Shown here piece by piece: positions 1-13,800 of a DNA stretch of 64,000 nucleotides. The stretch is from Sarcocystis neurona (lineage: Eukaryota; Apicomplexa; Conoidasida; Eucoccidiorida; Sarcocystidae): NCBI GenBank assembly GCA_000727475.1, contig KL647301.1, forward strand, positions 1,308,093-1,372,092. The letters are read 5' to 3'. Position 1 is the stretch's first letter. Each line of letters starts with the position of its first letter. Made by a program: the position numbers and the translations under genes. The notes beneath the pieces are model-generated. The model was not told the DNA's origin, did not search any database, and saw only the letters and a program-made list of their open reading frames with translations.

Positions 1-363
1 AACAAGTACACACATGGAAACGTGCGTAAACACCTCTGTCGATAGTCCTCCTCACGAACAGGAAGAAACAATAAATGCACAAGCGCTCTCAGAGTATAAA
101 GCGTACATCTACAAAACCAGATTTCTGCAACGTAGTGTGTAGGAGTGCACACAGAAACTAGTCCGGCTCGTATTACCTCGTTGGGAGGGTATGCGAACGG
201 GACACAAGAGTACACTTCACGGTACACGACCTCGCGAGACGCACGTGTGCAAACAAAAGTAGATTGTTACAGCCGCGTACAAACCGTTGCACATCTTTGT
301 ATTGGCCACATGTATGTACTTGCTTGTGGATGCGCCTGATTCTCGTTGTCACAGGGGAAGTGA

Positions 364-471
364 AAGAAGCGGAAAAAAAAGAAACGCGGTTTCCGAAGTT
401 TTTTTAAACGCTCTAAAAAGAAGCGGAAACACTACGAGGGGGAGGGCGAAGAAGAATTCGACGAGGAATAA
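364..471 (+). CDS. possible C-terminal exon of a basic/acidic-tailed protein (partial)
   Basis: The frame ending in TAA at 469-471 gives a very basic stretch (Lys/Arg-rich, with KRSKKKRK) followed at once by an acidic tail ending in EEEFDEE. This is a typical nuclear or ribosome-biogenesis type C-terminus rather than the translation of repeat DNA. A TGA lies in frame at 361-363, so an acceptor would have to fall between it and the first codon (GAAAG at 362-366), and that acceptor has no pyrimidine tract. A better-looking acceptor, TTGTCACAG near 350, would put the exon in another frame, which is also open and basic. The upstream exons would lie left of the window or in 1-350, where I could not find them. 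No family is recognised. This is inference from composition only. Confidence 0.25.
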   Translation, partial: KKRKKKKRGFRSFFKRSKKKRKHYEGEGEEEFDEE

Positions 472-2394
472 GTCAGTAACACTGCTACACTGCGTGAAAA
501 AACTAGCCATGTGAGATACACACTGGTTAGTTGAATACGGCACAAAAGTGTTCCAAGTTGAGACCACCTGTATCAATTACCAAAGGGAGAAGAGAAGAAG
601 CTAAATGAATTCCTCTAAACGCAAGTGCCGAACAAAGAAAGGAGACTGCAACGCAGAAGTCTCCAGAAGTGCGTTCTTGAGACACGCAGAACAGGACACG
701 CATTATACGAGGAAGTATTTTCCACTAATTCCACCATCATCATACTCTTTCCGTTGACCATTGCACGGCTCGCAGACTCTCTACGGGAAGCTTCTTGCAC
801 CCGGTAGATCACGTTACGTACCGCTCCTGAGCTTGCGGCGATATCCGCAGGCGCGTGTCCGGCGTTCCAGTGAAAAGGTGCTAGCCAGTTCTCCTTCTAC
901 GCTGCAAAGTTCACTACATATTTCTAACGCACGGCTCTTCGAGGCACCGTTTCGCTAAGAAATCGATTTTACGTTTTCACACATATCCGCCGCGTGGCCC
1001 GCCTGACGGGCAATATTCGATGTCTTGTGTCTTGTCCCCTGTATCCTGGACCGCTTTTTCAACGATAGGTTCACATTCACCTTCGTAAATCCGCACAAGC
1101 AGACTCTCGCGGGAAAAGTGACCCCTTGCACAGAGTTGACTTGCAATTACGCAGAAAACCCGCCGCCTTCGTGCACGCTTTAGAATAAGTGTCCGCAACG
1201 TCTTTTTAAACGCGGCACTCAACTGCTTCGTACTGGTTTCGCACACCACATTGTAGGGCTCCTTTCACTAATAAAGCAGACGCCTGTCAGCTGTTCTGGA
1301 AGATTCGTTCGTCTGGCCCTGTTCTAAATTTTCCTCCCCTTCTGTATGGAGCTCTGTTCAGGCACTTACCAGTGTTCAGTAAAGGCGAGCAAGAGAATAC
1401 GAACGTCAGCTACACCCCATCAGCCCAGATAGGAAATCCAGCTCGCGTGCCTGCTTTAACGGGGGCAAATTACAGAAACTAGTACGCCGCTTGGCTCCAG
1501 CTCCGACCAAATCTACACATGTGTACGGCATGCGACTGAATCGGTTTCTCAGATCACTATCCACTTAGTTTGAAAGAGCAACTCCATTTATCCCCATCAA
1601 AGAAAACACATATCTCTTACATACTAAAACACCTTGCGTTCGTATGAACGTACACATATACGTGCACCCTGCTGCCAACAGCACAAGTCACAACAAACAA
1701 ACCCATTCACCGTCACGTGTTTATGCATGCATGTATGACTTTGACACGGATATTAATGCACACACTTGGTGGGGCACTTTACACTTGCCAGCGGATTCAC
1801 CTGCTCAAAAGGTGACACCGGCATCCGCAGCAACCGTAATACTAATTCGTTTCATTTCTGCTAGATCCCCCGTGGGCGCCAAGCGCAAACGTTCTTCCTG
1901 GCAGTTGGCAGTGTCCCTCAAAACTTTCGACGAGTTAACCAGTGGTTTCCTACCAACGAAACGACTCTGGACCGGTTGCCACGTTGCGTTGCCCAGTGGC
2001 GTGTAGGAGGCCGCTTGCATCCACGCACACCCAGCCAGCAGTACACACACATATACCGACGCATTTATACATCCAGTTCCTTCTGTTAGGTTCTGTCATA
2101 TGCGTGTACATGCATATGTATGACAGTACCTACACGCTTATATGCAACATCTGCACACACCTGTCGGTTTGTGCATTGGTTTACTCGAGTGTTCTACACC
2201 TGCAGATGTACGTCTGCACACACGCCTGCTACACGGCTGTTAGGAACTTGAGGCACTTCATAGAATCACTCATACCCGTGACTGCAAAAATCATATACAT
2301 GGCGCTATGCACGTAGAGAAACACGCATACGAAAACGCACGCACAAACATATCCCTACGCATACGGCTACACACCCACATTCCCGCACGATAAC

Positions 2395-2790
2395 GCTCTG
2401 CAGCACGTATACGCCTGCCCGCAAGAAAAAGACATAGAGACGTGGACACGCCCGCCGACGGCCCCACAACCTCGACAGGTGGACAAACACTTGTACGCGC
2501 GCGAAAATTCACACACACGCACACATAGCCCTATGCAGAAGGGCTGTGGTGCACGTATAGACATTCGGCAACAGAAAAAAATCCACAGTAGACGTGCCCG
2601 GCGACTGCCTCATAACCCTGACAGGTAGACAAACATCCGCTTGCAGTCGCCCTTAGGCACACACACGTGTGCACGCATGCCTGCGTAGGGAGTGATGGTA
2701 CACATATATGCCTGCCCACACACACGCCTCCCAACTGAGGCACACCAAATTCAAGGTCACACTGTGCTCTCACGTTCTTTGTCCAACGAA
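2395..2790. repeat. degenerate ~147 bp tandem repeat, 2-3 copies
   Basis: The string GCACGTAT recurs at 2403 and 2551. GACAGGTGGACAAACAC at 2474 is matched by GACAGGTAGACAAACAT at 2620. The spacing is therefore 146-148 bp, with clear similarity between the anchors. A weaker third copy starts near 2697. The unit is not coding in any consistent frame. It is one of about eight similar degenerate repeats of 60-190 bp in this window. Confidence 0.65.
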
Positions 2791-3250
2791 TATAGTCGAG
2801 CGAACTCTGTTTGTGCACGAGTATGCGTTACCTGTCCAGTTGAATGCGTGCATTCTTCCCCACGCGAAATTTGAGGTATACACAAATACACGTGTCTACG
2901 AAGAAATGTATATTCACCGAATAGTTCGATTACCTATCTTTTGTACCGTCCGTTACCTTACAGACACATTTACACAATCTGCACGTAAGTGTGTGCACCT
3001 TCACCTCCGTACACGATAGTGCATACAGAGGATTACACAGGTATGAACAGATGTAAATGAATACGTTTACACCCACAGCACACATCAGCCTGCATAGACA
3101 CGGGCATACACATACACTTACACAGAGATATGCATCCACGTACGCTTACACACGTTTGCGTAAATGTACGCGTGCGTCCGTATGACAGACGCTTACGCGT
3201 ACGCTACTACATGCTGAAGGAGCGCGTACGAGAGAACATTCGCTGGCTTC

Positions 3251-6200
3251 CTAGCTGTTCGAATCTTTCTCTGCCGCGCTGGTAAGAGCTGCCAGCTTCT
3301 GGTCGCAGCTGGTTTTCTTCGCGTCTGCTGCGATGGTGTACTCGTGGTCTCTGCCGCAGAGAATATACAGCAGGTTGTACGCGTCCTCGAAGCATCCACT
3401 CACTACATGCAATTTATGGTCGGAGTAAGTTTTATTCTTTGCCTGTTCTTCCTTAGTCATGAGTGTGTCTCCCAGTTCCTCGTGCAGCCAGGCAAGTGTG
3501 TACGACGCTAGTGGCATAACCTGCAGAGAGAAGCCGCACCACACTCCCATGTATCTACGCGCTCATCCTTCCTTCGCTGCAACACCTTATCACGCAGAAC
3601 ACCTGCGTATTACCCGTCGGCGAAGACACCCACATATATTTTCTACATGCGCGTCACATATACCTGTATCTGCGTATATACTAGGTTCACACACACAGTA
3701 CATAAATATATATATATATATATATCTACATATATGTACGGACAGGTTTACGGCTGCAGGTATGTATCTACACACGCTCGTGCACACATATATACTCGAT
3801 ACAGAATTATGGAAAACTGCACACGTGTGACATAGAGACGACAGACCATTATCACCGGATCACGTGTCATCGATACTATACAGAGTGCTTACACGAATGA
3901 CGCAAAACGAGCTTCCCTGTGGCTAAGTGAGAACGCTCCATACATGCCTGCAACACATGCGATGGACCCCTATGTCCTTCGGCTTGCAGGCAGACCTCGC
4001 GTCCACCTTCGTTCTATTACACCCATAGTACGCGCATAAAAATTACGCGCGTTCAGCTTCCGCTACACATTCACACAAGTTACTGTAAAAAGCAGCTATC
4101 CCCCACATACTTACATACAATCATCATGTTATGCCTTCTTCGACAACTACGTGTACCTTGGTGTGCAGACACGTATTCGACCGATGTCGGAATGCCTCCT
4201 TACATATAATCTACGCACCTTACACAAAACATGTGTCGTCGAGACTAAAGTTTATATCAAGCTGCACCCGCAGATAATTAGTGTCACGCTGGTGAGAGTA
4301 TCAGCGCCCACGGATGTGTAGGAAGAGTCTCACTGACAAACCACGACAATCCTGCTGCGTGCGTCCTGCTGGCACATCAACGTATACGCGTGTCGCTTTC
4401 GGCCTCCGTCAGCCCAAAGAATGTAATCCACTCCTTTACCACCGTTCTCTTTCGCTCTGTCTCTGTGTCGCTGATTTCTGTGTCTATATAATATACAAAG
4501 TATCCTGCAATAGATGCGTCCCGTCCGTCTCACTTTAAACGGGCTGTCTCGCGTCACAAATCCACACACTGTTAAGCCACTGTTTCGAGCTCTCTTCCGC
4601 TTTCTTAGACGCGTTAGCGACCGGTCACCTGGGACACTGCGGCAGCACATGTATCTTTGTGTGATGCAAGTGATGCACGCATACCTGAGACACGTATTTA
4701 ATTCGCTCCATTTGGTGGAAAGCCGCTGTCTCGTAGTCGCCACCGTCACGGTGACCCTCGAACAAAATCGTGTGCAGCTGCAAAATCAACAGCACGCACA
4801 TATCCCCGTGACACAACTCTCCCGGCAACCCATCACAACTATATTTACATATGTATATATATATGTACATTCACACATATACATATACGCGTGTATAAAC
4901 ACATGAGCATGTGAGCGTGCACCGCAAATTAGACGTGCACGTGGGTGTGCCAATATCCGTCGCACCGGACGATGGACGGGGAATCTGAGGTCGTCACCCG
5001 CAACTGCGTGGAGGCAGGGAACTGAAAGGGGAACACATGTTGGCTATACCTGAGGATGTGCCGCGACTGCACGCAAGTAAGCCACCATGACTGACGGCCG
5101 TGCAGGATTTCTTCGGAAGTCCCAGCACAGCTGTATGCGCGTTCCTCTCCATCACGTATACACACACAGACACAAACATACAATATATATATATATATAT
5201 ATATGTAGAGAGAGAGAGACGGCACGTGGGCATGCTTGGAAATCAAACATTTGAATAGACAGTTGCGTAGATACAAACGGTCGAGAAACATCCGGAGAAA
5301 TCTACTTAGACACTCACACGTCTACACAGACAGGCGTTTTGACAGACAAAGACGCAAACACAAGACGACACGTATATGTGTGGGGGTATAAGTCTACACA
5401 TATACACACGAAAACACATACATACGTAGACACGTATATACATTAGAATACGTCAGGTGGTGTTGTGGTGGTAACGCGTAGGGGGACACGCATCACCTGT
5501 GATGTAATCCAGCACCACCTTTGCGTTCCACTCACACCACCCGCACAACGGCAACACACACAGATATATATACTTACGTGAATATCACCCAGATAGATTC
5601 CTGAACACGTAGATACGCATAGATATATCTTCCTACACAGGTGCACAAATATAAGCATCGGCCGTTTCACATTTATCTACATATATCCTACTGTACGCTA
5701 ATGCATTTACGGACACAAGAAGTCACAAAACAGGCACGTGTATATTGACTTTCGACTACACACACACGCGTAAACACACACAAACGTACATAAGCAAGTA
5801 CACGTCATATTATACACACACATACATATATATGTACAGGAATGTCCACTACACACATGCGTACGCACACACAGCTATACATAAGCAAGTACAGGTCACA
5901 TCACACAACTATATGCATATGTAGTTGTACACAAAACAAACTACTCGCACTTTTGTCCAACGGAGAGATGAGAGATGCACTTGTTGTTCTCGTATGAGTA
6001 CTTTCGTCAGGAAAGTAGTCCTGCGTAGAAGTATTTCTTTAAAGTACAGGAGACGCGTCGGTAGGAAGTACAGGACACAGAGAACGCTGCAGGAGCGTCT
6101 TCTTTCGGAAGAAAGTAGTAATATCCACATCTAGCGAAACACAGAGAAGACACGCCTGGCGTATTCACACGCATGCACGTATTGATGAGGCACGCGAATC

Positions 6201-9200
6201 TGGAAGAGATTTCGCGAGGAGACAACAGTCTGTGCAGCTGCACGCCTGTCCCTGCTACCACCAACGGCAGTCGCAGCCCTTCGGTCCCACGTACGGCTGC
6301 CTGAATATGTCATACCTGTTGAACGCATGTATGCGTATATGTAGTCCCCAGACCTATACGTGTATACACAAATATGTATACGTAAGTAAAGCGGGCGCAG
6401 GATGCATCAGACACAGACGGCCAGAAAAGAACATATCTATATATATATATACACACGCATATCTATGCACGGACCAACACAGAACATTGCCACCATTGCC
6501 AGATGTGAATGTATAGACACGCGTAAAATTATGCATGGCTATAGATTAGTACACAAGTGCACGCATCACAAACACACATGTATTACACGTATGCGCATCA
6601 ACTTATATGTATACATGCATACGGACGCGTGCAGTGGCAGACCTACACGTATGTCTACCTACACGTCATCACATATAAATTCAGAACCAACGAAACAACG
6701 TCTTCTATACACGTTTGGATCTCTGTTCTGCAAAGCATGCGAAGACTTTTTACATTCACATGTGCTACGTGTGTACATATATTCGAGCACGCACGTAAGT
6801 TCACGCGTTCTACTGCACAGAATAGTTACAGTGCATTTATATATAAATGTGTTTGTTATCTGTTACACATATATAATCAAAAGCAGTTCCACATATATGG
6901 AAATTAAACAGTATGAGACTCTTCGGCACCACGCTTGGGCTACGTTGACTCAAAACTAACTCGGCCGATGTGCATGGTGACTTTCCCTCATACCACGCGG
7001 CAGGGCTTCTCACGTTCACGCACCACGCAAAAAAACATGTTCAGGCGTAAACGTGTACACATCTTTATATATATGTACATATATCTTTGTTCGCATGTAC
7101 TACGAATACAAATATCTACACGCACACGCACACACACACACACGCACACATACGCATATATATATATATATATCACATATGTATATATAAATTATATGCG
7201 TATACATATAACTACACGCACCCACGTACACACAGAAGCACAGACACACCAAACACAACACATAACCACGCATACACACGGGCACACGCACAGCTATAAC
7301 AACAGAGATACACACGTATACACACTCTTATATATAGACACTTGAAGACAGACATAACCCTTCCCACGGGTCTCTTCCTGCTTTCCTCCTTCGTGCAACA
7401 CTTTCAGTCTCGTCGTGCTGTTGGTTTCTCGCACCTGGTAGAGCACCCAGTGCTGGTTAAAGACCCGCTGGGCTTGAAAGAAGACGAGTTTTGCATCAGG
7501 AAGATCCGTTTTGTCGGTTTCGGCCAGACGATCCACATACGCCTGTTCAAATTCAAGGTAGTATTTGATGATTTCTTCCGACGGCACCGACTGGCACACG
7601 GTGCAAGGAGACGAGGTGGTCACCTGAAAACAACCCGCACACGCAGCAACGACGCCCGATCACCACCAGCTGCATTCGCGCAGCTACAGCTGTAGCACAA
7701 GCGCAGCAGCACGAGCACAAGCTACTTGCCTGCATATACATATATACATATATATGTGTAGACCCTACGATGAGACATACGGACACACATATATGTATAC
7801 GTACATATACCGGCTATGATGGGACATATCTCGACGTCTGTGGCACTTTGACCTAGAAGTGTACAAATACGCATATATGGGACCTGATCTTAGCACGCAA
7901 ACGTAACTCGCAATTAGATACGTGTGTGAACACGACTTAATCTTGCACATGAGTATACACACATTTACGTACAGATCTATACGGAGGCGACGACGAAGCG
8001 CGTCGCGTCTAATATCTAGCTACTTATAATATAGGCGGATACAGAGGAGCTGCTGTATTAATATCAACGCTTCAGGTGTGCTGCCCACAGCGATATTGTT
8101 TATATTAACATGTACAGGCTCCCACACCAGCAACGGCGTCTGCTCATGGCTACTGACTGCTGAAAGCTGCCTGCATATATGTGCGTCGTTGTTCCTGCGT
8201 TTCGTACGCAACACAAGTTTATACGCCTGTGCAGACTGCCCTAGGGATTCTCCTTTCTGCCTCTGTCTTATCTTTTCCCTACTCTCTTCCTTTTCTTCTC
8301 CCTCTTCCCCTTCTTCGCAGTTTCTCTCGGCCCTCCCGCGCTCTCTCCCTTTCTCTGTTCTTCTAACACGCTGCTTCTCTCTGTCTCTCTCTCGCTATAC
8401 GTGTATACGTGTGTAGGTATACGCGTCTATAAACCCATAATATATATACGTATGGTACACTCGCACATAATGTATATACGCATATACATCTTTACTTTCT
8501 CTCCGACCTTTCCGTTCTTGCTTTCGTCCTCTCTACGTCGCTTCCCTCTCAGTTCTCTTCACCGTCGTCTTCCTCTCTGCCGCGTCCTTCTTCTCTGTCT
8601 TCTTCCCTCGACGTCCCCTCCCCGTCAGACTCCGCTCTATTCCTCTGTTCTCTCCGTTTTTTCTTCCCTTTCCCCACTTCGTATACCTCTCGGTTCGTCG
8701 TGGTGTCTCTCTCCACTACAAATCTCCCTCGACCTTCTCTTCTTCTGCGGAAAACGTCTTCCCGGCGTTCAAACTACTGCTTCACCTGTCCCCGCTTCAC
8801 TCACTCCCGTCCGACCAGCTTTTTCTTCTGCACTTTCCTTCCTCCGCCCCCACGTGTCCACACGTCCACACTTACCCCATCTTCAGTCTTGAAGAACATG
8901 GAGCCAGTGGCGCAGCTGGAGCACCTGAAGCCGCGGGCGTTGTCCACGGGGAGAGAGCAGCGCGGGCACTGGCACGTGAACAACCACCCGCTCACTTTCT
9001 CCCTCCGGACATCTGATGACTTGAAGAGATCCTCGTCTCCGATGTACGAAATGGTGAGTTCGTCTCCCGCGTTCAAGTTCACTCGGGCACGCAAAATAAA
9101 CGCGTCTCCCTCTCCGTAATGCCAGCACGCGGAAGCGCTGCAGCTGTGGGCCATCATACTAATCCGGTTATACAGCACGAGGCCGGGCTGCTCTGAATGA

Positions 9201-10858
9201 TGCCCAAACGAGTTGTACCGCCACACCATCAGCATTCGTTCATACAAATGTGGGTGAACGGGCAACCCGGTCCTTTCTAGGACCCGCAGGACGTCGTAGC
9301 TCGGCGCTTTGTTGGGCTCCGGGATCCACTTGTCCAAGCAAATCGCCCTCTCATCTTCCTCAAGCACCGTCAGGCTGCACAGCGCTCCCAGGTGCCACAC
9401 CGGGGGCAGCTCGAAAGTTTCTTCTTCGTTCAGCTGCTCCAGCGCCTGCCACAGTTCTGCGTGGGCTGACGGCGTCGCGACGAAGACAGGAGACTCTACA
9501 AAAACAATCGCGCCTGGTTCCAACGCGTTTCGGGTGTACAGACACCGCCCCTTCCCTGCCACGTAACGGACCTCCACGCGGGATTCGATCTGCGGCAGCG
9601 TGTACGGCGTCAGGTCTTCTTCCTTCTGCAGCGTCTCCGATGAAACGTCTTCTTCTTCCCCTTCGCCTGCTTCAACCGCTTCTTCGTCTTCCTCCAGCGA
9701 CTCCCCCGCCTCGTATCCACCTTCTTCTTCCTCTGCTTCGTGTTCTTCCTCCGCGTACCCCTCCTCGTCAACGTTCTCTTCGTCCGCCGCCGGTTCCCTC
9801 TCCCATCCCTCTTCTTCTTCTTCTACTTGTACGCCTTCGTCGTCTCCTACGCCTTCCCCCGTTTCGTCCCCCTCAGCTGCCCGCTCGCCGGCGAAGACCG
9901 TATCCGCGTGATCTTCTTCCCCTTCCTGCTGTTCCACCTCCCACGCATCCTCCTCATACGCGTCCACTTCTTCTCCCTCTTCCACTGTCGCACGTCCCTT
10001 TATAGCCGCTGCAGCACCTCCAACTGCTGCTGCACCTTCTACCTCTTCTTCCTCCGTGTACGTCGCCGCTTCCTCTCTTTCGTACTCCTCCTCCTCCCCC
10101 TCCTCTTCTTCCTCTCCCTCCTCCGGTTCCTCCACCACGACGTCTTCTTCCCCTGCCGCTGCTTCTCCTGCTCCTTCCTCTTCTTCTACTACTACCTCTT
10201 CTCCTTCTTCCTCCCCTTCCTCCTCCTCCACCACTGGGGTTGCTTGCCGCTGCCGTCTTAAGTGCGCACCGTAATACCAATCCCCCCCCGCAATCTCCGA
10301 GTGACGAGCAGTGCCTCCCTTTGCAGCAAACGCATCATCTTGTTTTTCTCCTCCCTCTTCTTCCTCTTCGCCTCCGGCTTCTCCGTATTGTTCATCTCTC
10401 TTGTGTCCCCGCAGCCGTTTCTCTAGTTCCGCATACGCGTAGGCGTACAGCCCCCCTTTTTCGTCATCCGCTTCACCTTCCTCGTCTTCCTCTTCCAACA
10501 GTTGCACGTTCTCCGTTTCCTCTTCCTCACTCTCCGCAGGCAGTTCACCGTAGTCGTCCCCGCTCACCTGTGTCGTGCCTTCGCTCTCTTGCATATGTCT
10601 CAGCTTTATCGCCCCGAAGTCCGCACTCGTGTGCCGCGCCCACGCGTCCTCTTCGTAGGTGACTTCTCTCCGCTTGATGCTCTCCTGGTGCTGCAGCTCC
10701 CGCTGCAGTCTCTCCCTTCCTCCTCCTGCTGCTGCCTGCCGCATACGTGCCAGCAGCCCCGTCCTTTCTCCTGCTGCTGCGCCCTCCTCTCCCCGGCGGC
10801 GCCCAGCAGCGCTGCTGCCCTCGAGCAGCAGCTCCTGCCGTCGTCGTTGCCCAATCAT
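3251..10858 (-). CDS. SET-domain protein lysine methyltransferase, SMYD/AKMT-like, three exons
   Basis: Likely a SAM-dependent lysine methyltransferase of about 813 residues. Exons are 8876-10858, 7435-7623 and 3251-3520, joined at phase 0. Junctions read GGG|GTAAG, TTTTCAG|GTG, CAG|GTGCGAG and CTCTGCAG|GTT. The ATG at 10858 follows an in-frame TGA with context GCCGCC. Residues ~60-420 are an acidic Glu-rich low-complexity arm. The SET domain starts near 425 (GKGRCLYTRN, then PGAIVFVESP). It continues with MMAHSC near 565, GDELTISYIGD near 600 and the post-SET CQCPRC near 627. Exons 2 and 3 give the helical C-terminal part, for example FNQHWVLYQ. No MYND zinc finger is visible. A catalytic part of ~390 residues behind a long N-terminal arm resembles AKMT, the Toxoplasma apical-complex methyltransferase controlling motility; that assignment is inferred. 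Oddities: Ala replaces the usual Asn of NHSC, and the introns are 1.25 and 3.9 kb. The stop is TAG at 3251-3253. Confidence 0.8.
3521..7434 (-). other. 3.9 kb intron 2 of the SET-domain gene
   Basis: This lies between a phase-0 donor (CAG|GTGCGAG) and a phase-0 acceptor (TTCTCTCTGCAG). It is filled with TA and CA microsatellites (for example near 3700, 5180 and 7120-7190) and a ~90 bp tandem repeat near 5790-5910. I found no extra exon with good splice sites and coding character. A small one could still be hidden, because the SMYD-type C-terminal region is poorly conserved. Confidence 0.55.
5786..5912. repeat. degenerate ~90 bp tandem repeat
   Basis: CATAAGCAAGTACACGTCA near 5790 recurs as CATAAGCAAGTACAGGTCA near 5880, a spacing of about 90 bp. 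CACACATACA strings lie between. It sits inside the long second intron of the SET-domain gene. Confidence 0.6.
8220..8800. repeat. pyrimidine-rich tract (TC on +, GA on -)
   Basis: This stretch is strongly biased to T and C on the plus strand (CTCTCT, TTCTTCC, TCCCTCT). It lies inside intron 1 of the minus-strand SET gene, close to its donor at 8875, so the transcript would be purine-rich here. Long open frames across it come from the composition, since pyrimidine DNA cannot make stop codons. Confidence 0.65.
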
Positions 10859-13800
10859 GGCGGCTCACGTGGTCAGATAAAAGAAAAAGTGGTGGGGGCG
10901 AAGCCTTAACGAGAGGGCAACTACACGAAGGTGCGCACGCGTCTGTTCGCTCCGCCGTGTATTCGTACTTACACTATATATATGGGCACAGAGTCACACG
11001 AACACGACCCACATCGCATCGCATACCTGGATGCGCACATTCGAACATCCATCTAAGAAAAAAAGAATTAAAACGCAGACGCGAGTTCAACTCAAAATTG
11101 GTGAATATATGTGTGAAAATTCGTTCAAGAAGGCTTTCACGTTTGTTTTGGATGATACGAACACACGTGCAAACGACTATGGTAGAACGTTGCTTCAAGG
11201 GGCGCGTTCCCCGACGTAGGAAACCCTCTGCAGCTTGCCATTTCCAACGGAATCTCAGTTCTTCCGCTGAGAAATCTATACACACATATGCATTGGTGGG
11301 CATACATAAATGTACGCCGCTCTGTCTCTCTTCCTTTATGAAGTAGATGCACAAGTATGTTCATCTAGCTTCGCGCAACTGTCTGTGTGCACAAATGGAA
11401 GTAGATGCCTGTGAAGCATATATGCGAGAGAAACTGACGCGGATCACCATGAATATGCACTTGCGGATATGCTGGAACGGGATAACGTGAATCAAGAGAT
11501 TTTCTCCGAAGTTAGACGATCACCCCTTTCGACCGACGCCGCATTGAAGATGATGCGGGGCACAGCCGCGCAAAACGTTGGACATTATGAATGTCGCCCT
11601 TTCGGGAGCGTACGTGAGACCCAGGACACGCCCGGCGGTGGGTGTGAGCACTCCGGAATGCAGTTGATATGCATAATCAAGAAGAGAGATATACTCCCAG
11701 TGGAAAAGTATGGGCTACATTTGTCTTCCAGCATCTCCTCCCCGGAGTTCTACGTAGAGAGGAACACAAAGGAGTCTACTGATCGCTGCTGAAAGAAAGA
11801 CTTACAGAAACGGAAAATTTAAGGAGAGGGAGACAAGCGACACCAAAAAAGAAGCGGTACTCTTGGTGTTTAGCGCTCCTTCCGCACAACAGGAACAGGA
11901 AGGTGAATGTGTAGAGGCGCTCTATATCGCTGGTAAAGCTTCTTACTACAAAGGAACAGGAGAGCGCAAACGAGGAGAACTATATAGAAAGACTACGGAA
12001 TTCCTCGTCTATCATATAGTCGTTGACGCAATCACCATCTCAGTTTTCATGCAGGAACCCGCACGTGAACGTCGTGCATACCAGAAAGTAGTACGAAAGC
12101 GAACAATGGAAGGACGACGTTCATAAAGAGACGGGCGGAAAGGCGGGACAAGAGGAGCAAATTAGTAAGCAAAAATGCCGAGAAGAGACAGAAACCGGGC
12201 AAAAATTGTCCGACGCGCTGGACGCCCGCTTGTAAGGAGTCAATAAGCTCCGCAGAGTGCCCTTCGACGGAAGAGCACTCCAAACGGTATATACGAACGC
12301 CGAGAAATACGTGTGTAAAATAAAATCTACATGTATGTGGTGCACGTTGTTGTCGGTGGGACACTTTTGCAAAAATCTAGATGGTGCGTAACGGCGGAGC
12401 AGGCAAGCAACACCCAGAAGCAGCTGCGGGGAAGAAAAAAAAAGCAAGAAGCTGCGCTACGCAGCCGTCTGCTCGCATTCGAAGCTCGAGTATTCAGCAA
12501 AAGAAAACCTGCTCACCGTACAGGCGACGAAGTTGTCACAGTACGGAGGAATCTTACCGGGAAAAAGCTGTCGCCACCGAAGCAAATACCCAACAGCCGA
12601 ACAATGCGCTCCGACACGATGTACAGCACAACAATCGACAAAGCGCTACGACGTCCGCAACAACTCAAATGGAAATCAGAACTAGCGAAATAATGCGAGG
12701 TCACCGTTTAAAAAGCTGCAGTACATGTCCCGCTGGAGACTAGAGAAAGCTTACGAAGTACCGTGGTATCCTGAAACTATCCCGAGTTAGCGGTCCACAG
12801 CTGGTGGGAAGCAGATGACCGGCAAAGTAACTAATTCCTACTCAACACCAGGGACCATTTCGTGCCTTTCCATTTAACTGAAGAGCCCTCCTTCACCCGC
12901 TCAGATACTGTGTTTCCGCCTACGGAAACACACGACGAAGACATTGTTCCCGAGCAGACATGGAAACGCAGTTAGTCGACTTCTTACCACAAGTATAGCC
13001 TTCAACACCAGCCCAGAACACTGTTTGATGCGTAATCAAAAGTCTCCTCCCGTGTAGCATTTTGTTTTGACGTTCGACCGTCGACTGCAGCAGCAGTTCG
13101 ACCATCTGCGCCTACTAGCCGTGCCGCTTCAGCACCGTCTTTATGGTGAAGATGTAGGGTCTCCCGCAGCACTGAGGACGCACTCTCCTCGCCGACTTCT
13201 AGCGTCTCTATTCGTGGCCGTTCAAGGTTTGCGTGGAGCGGACCGGAGGACAGTACAGGGAAGTCAAGAGAGAAGCGCTTTTAGGGGAGAAGCAAAGAGA
13301 ACAGGACAAACAAAACGACACCGAGTAGAGCCGCTCCAGACGCATCAAACCACTAATGCCAGCTCCGTGACGCCAGCCAGGCACAAGTGAACAGAAATGT
13401 GTAGTTCTACTGCATTGCTGGAATGGGGACGATCAGAATATGGTCAGTACAAATCACCCGCGCAATGCCTATGATAGGGACTTCACTAGCAGCAACATGT
13501 AGTGAGGTTAATTTCATCAGGGTGTCGTACCATTGTTGTGGCCGGGCCCAGTTGGTGCAGTACGCACTCACTTTTCGCCGTTAAAATACCTCTACTCATG
13601 TGAGTGTCATGCTCGCAGAGGGGGTACCCTTGTACACCACCTTTATAACAACAAATTTCAGTTAGGTATACAACGGATGGTGGGGGTGGCGACAACAGCC
13701 TGTATATAGATCATTCTGTGTTGGAGTTTAGAGCTTGTGTTTTTGCTGTGACACTGATTCTACGTAGACGAAATACAGGGCGGGATGGCGTGTCTACCTC

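Larger units (their letters stand above)
1..3250. other. repeat-rich stretch downstream of the SET gene
   Basis: Apart from the possible exon at 364-471, only short frames overlapping each other are visible, none with convincing codon structure. From about 2,000 on the DNA is rich in ACAC/GTGT and ATACAT strings, and it contains the degenerate ~147 bp tandem repeat listed separately. The 3' end of the SET-domain gene faces this stretch from the right. No AATAAA is obvious just beyond its stop on the minus strand. Confidence 0.5.

Noticed and set aside
9250..10274. Plus-strand frames of 70-250 codons rich in Ser/Pro/Leu
   Set aside because: They are shadows of the Glu-rich arm of the SET protein (GAA/GAG read in antisense).
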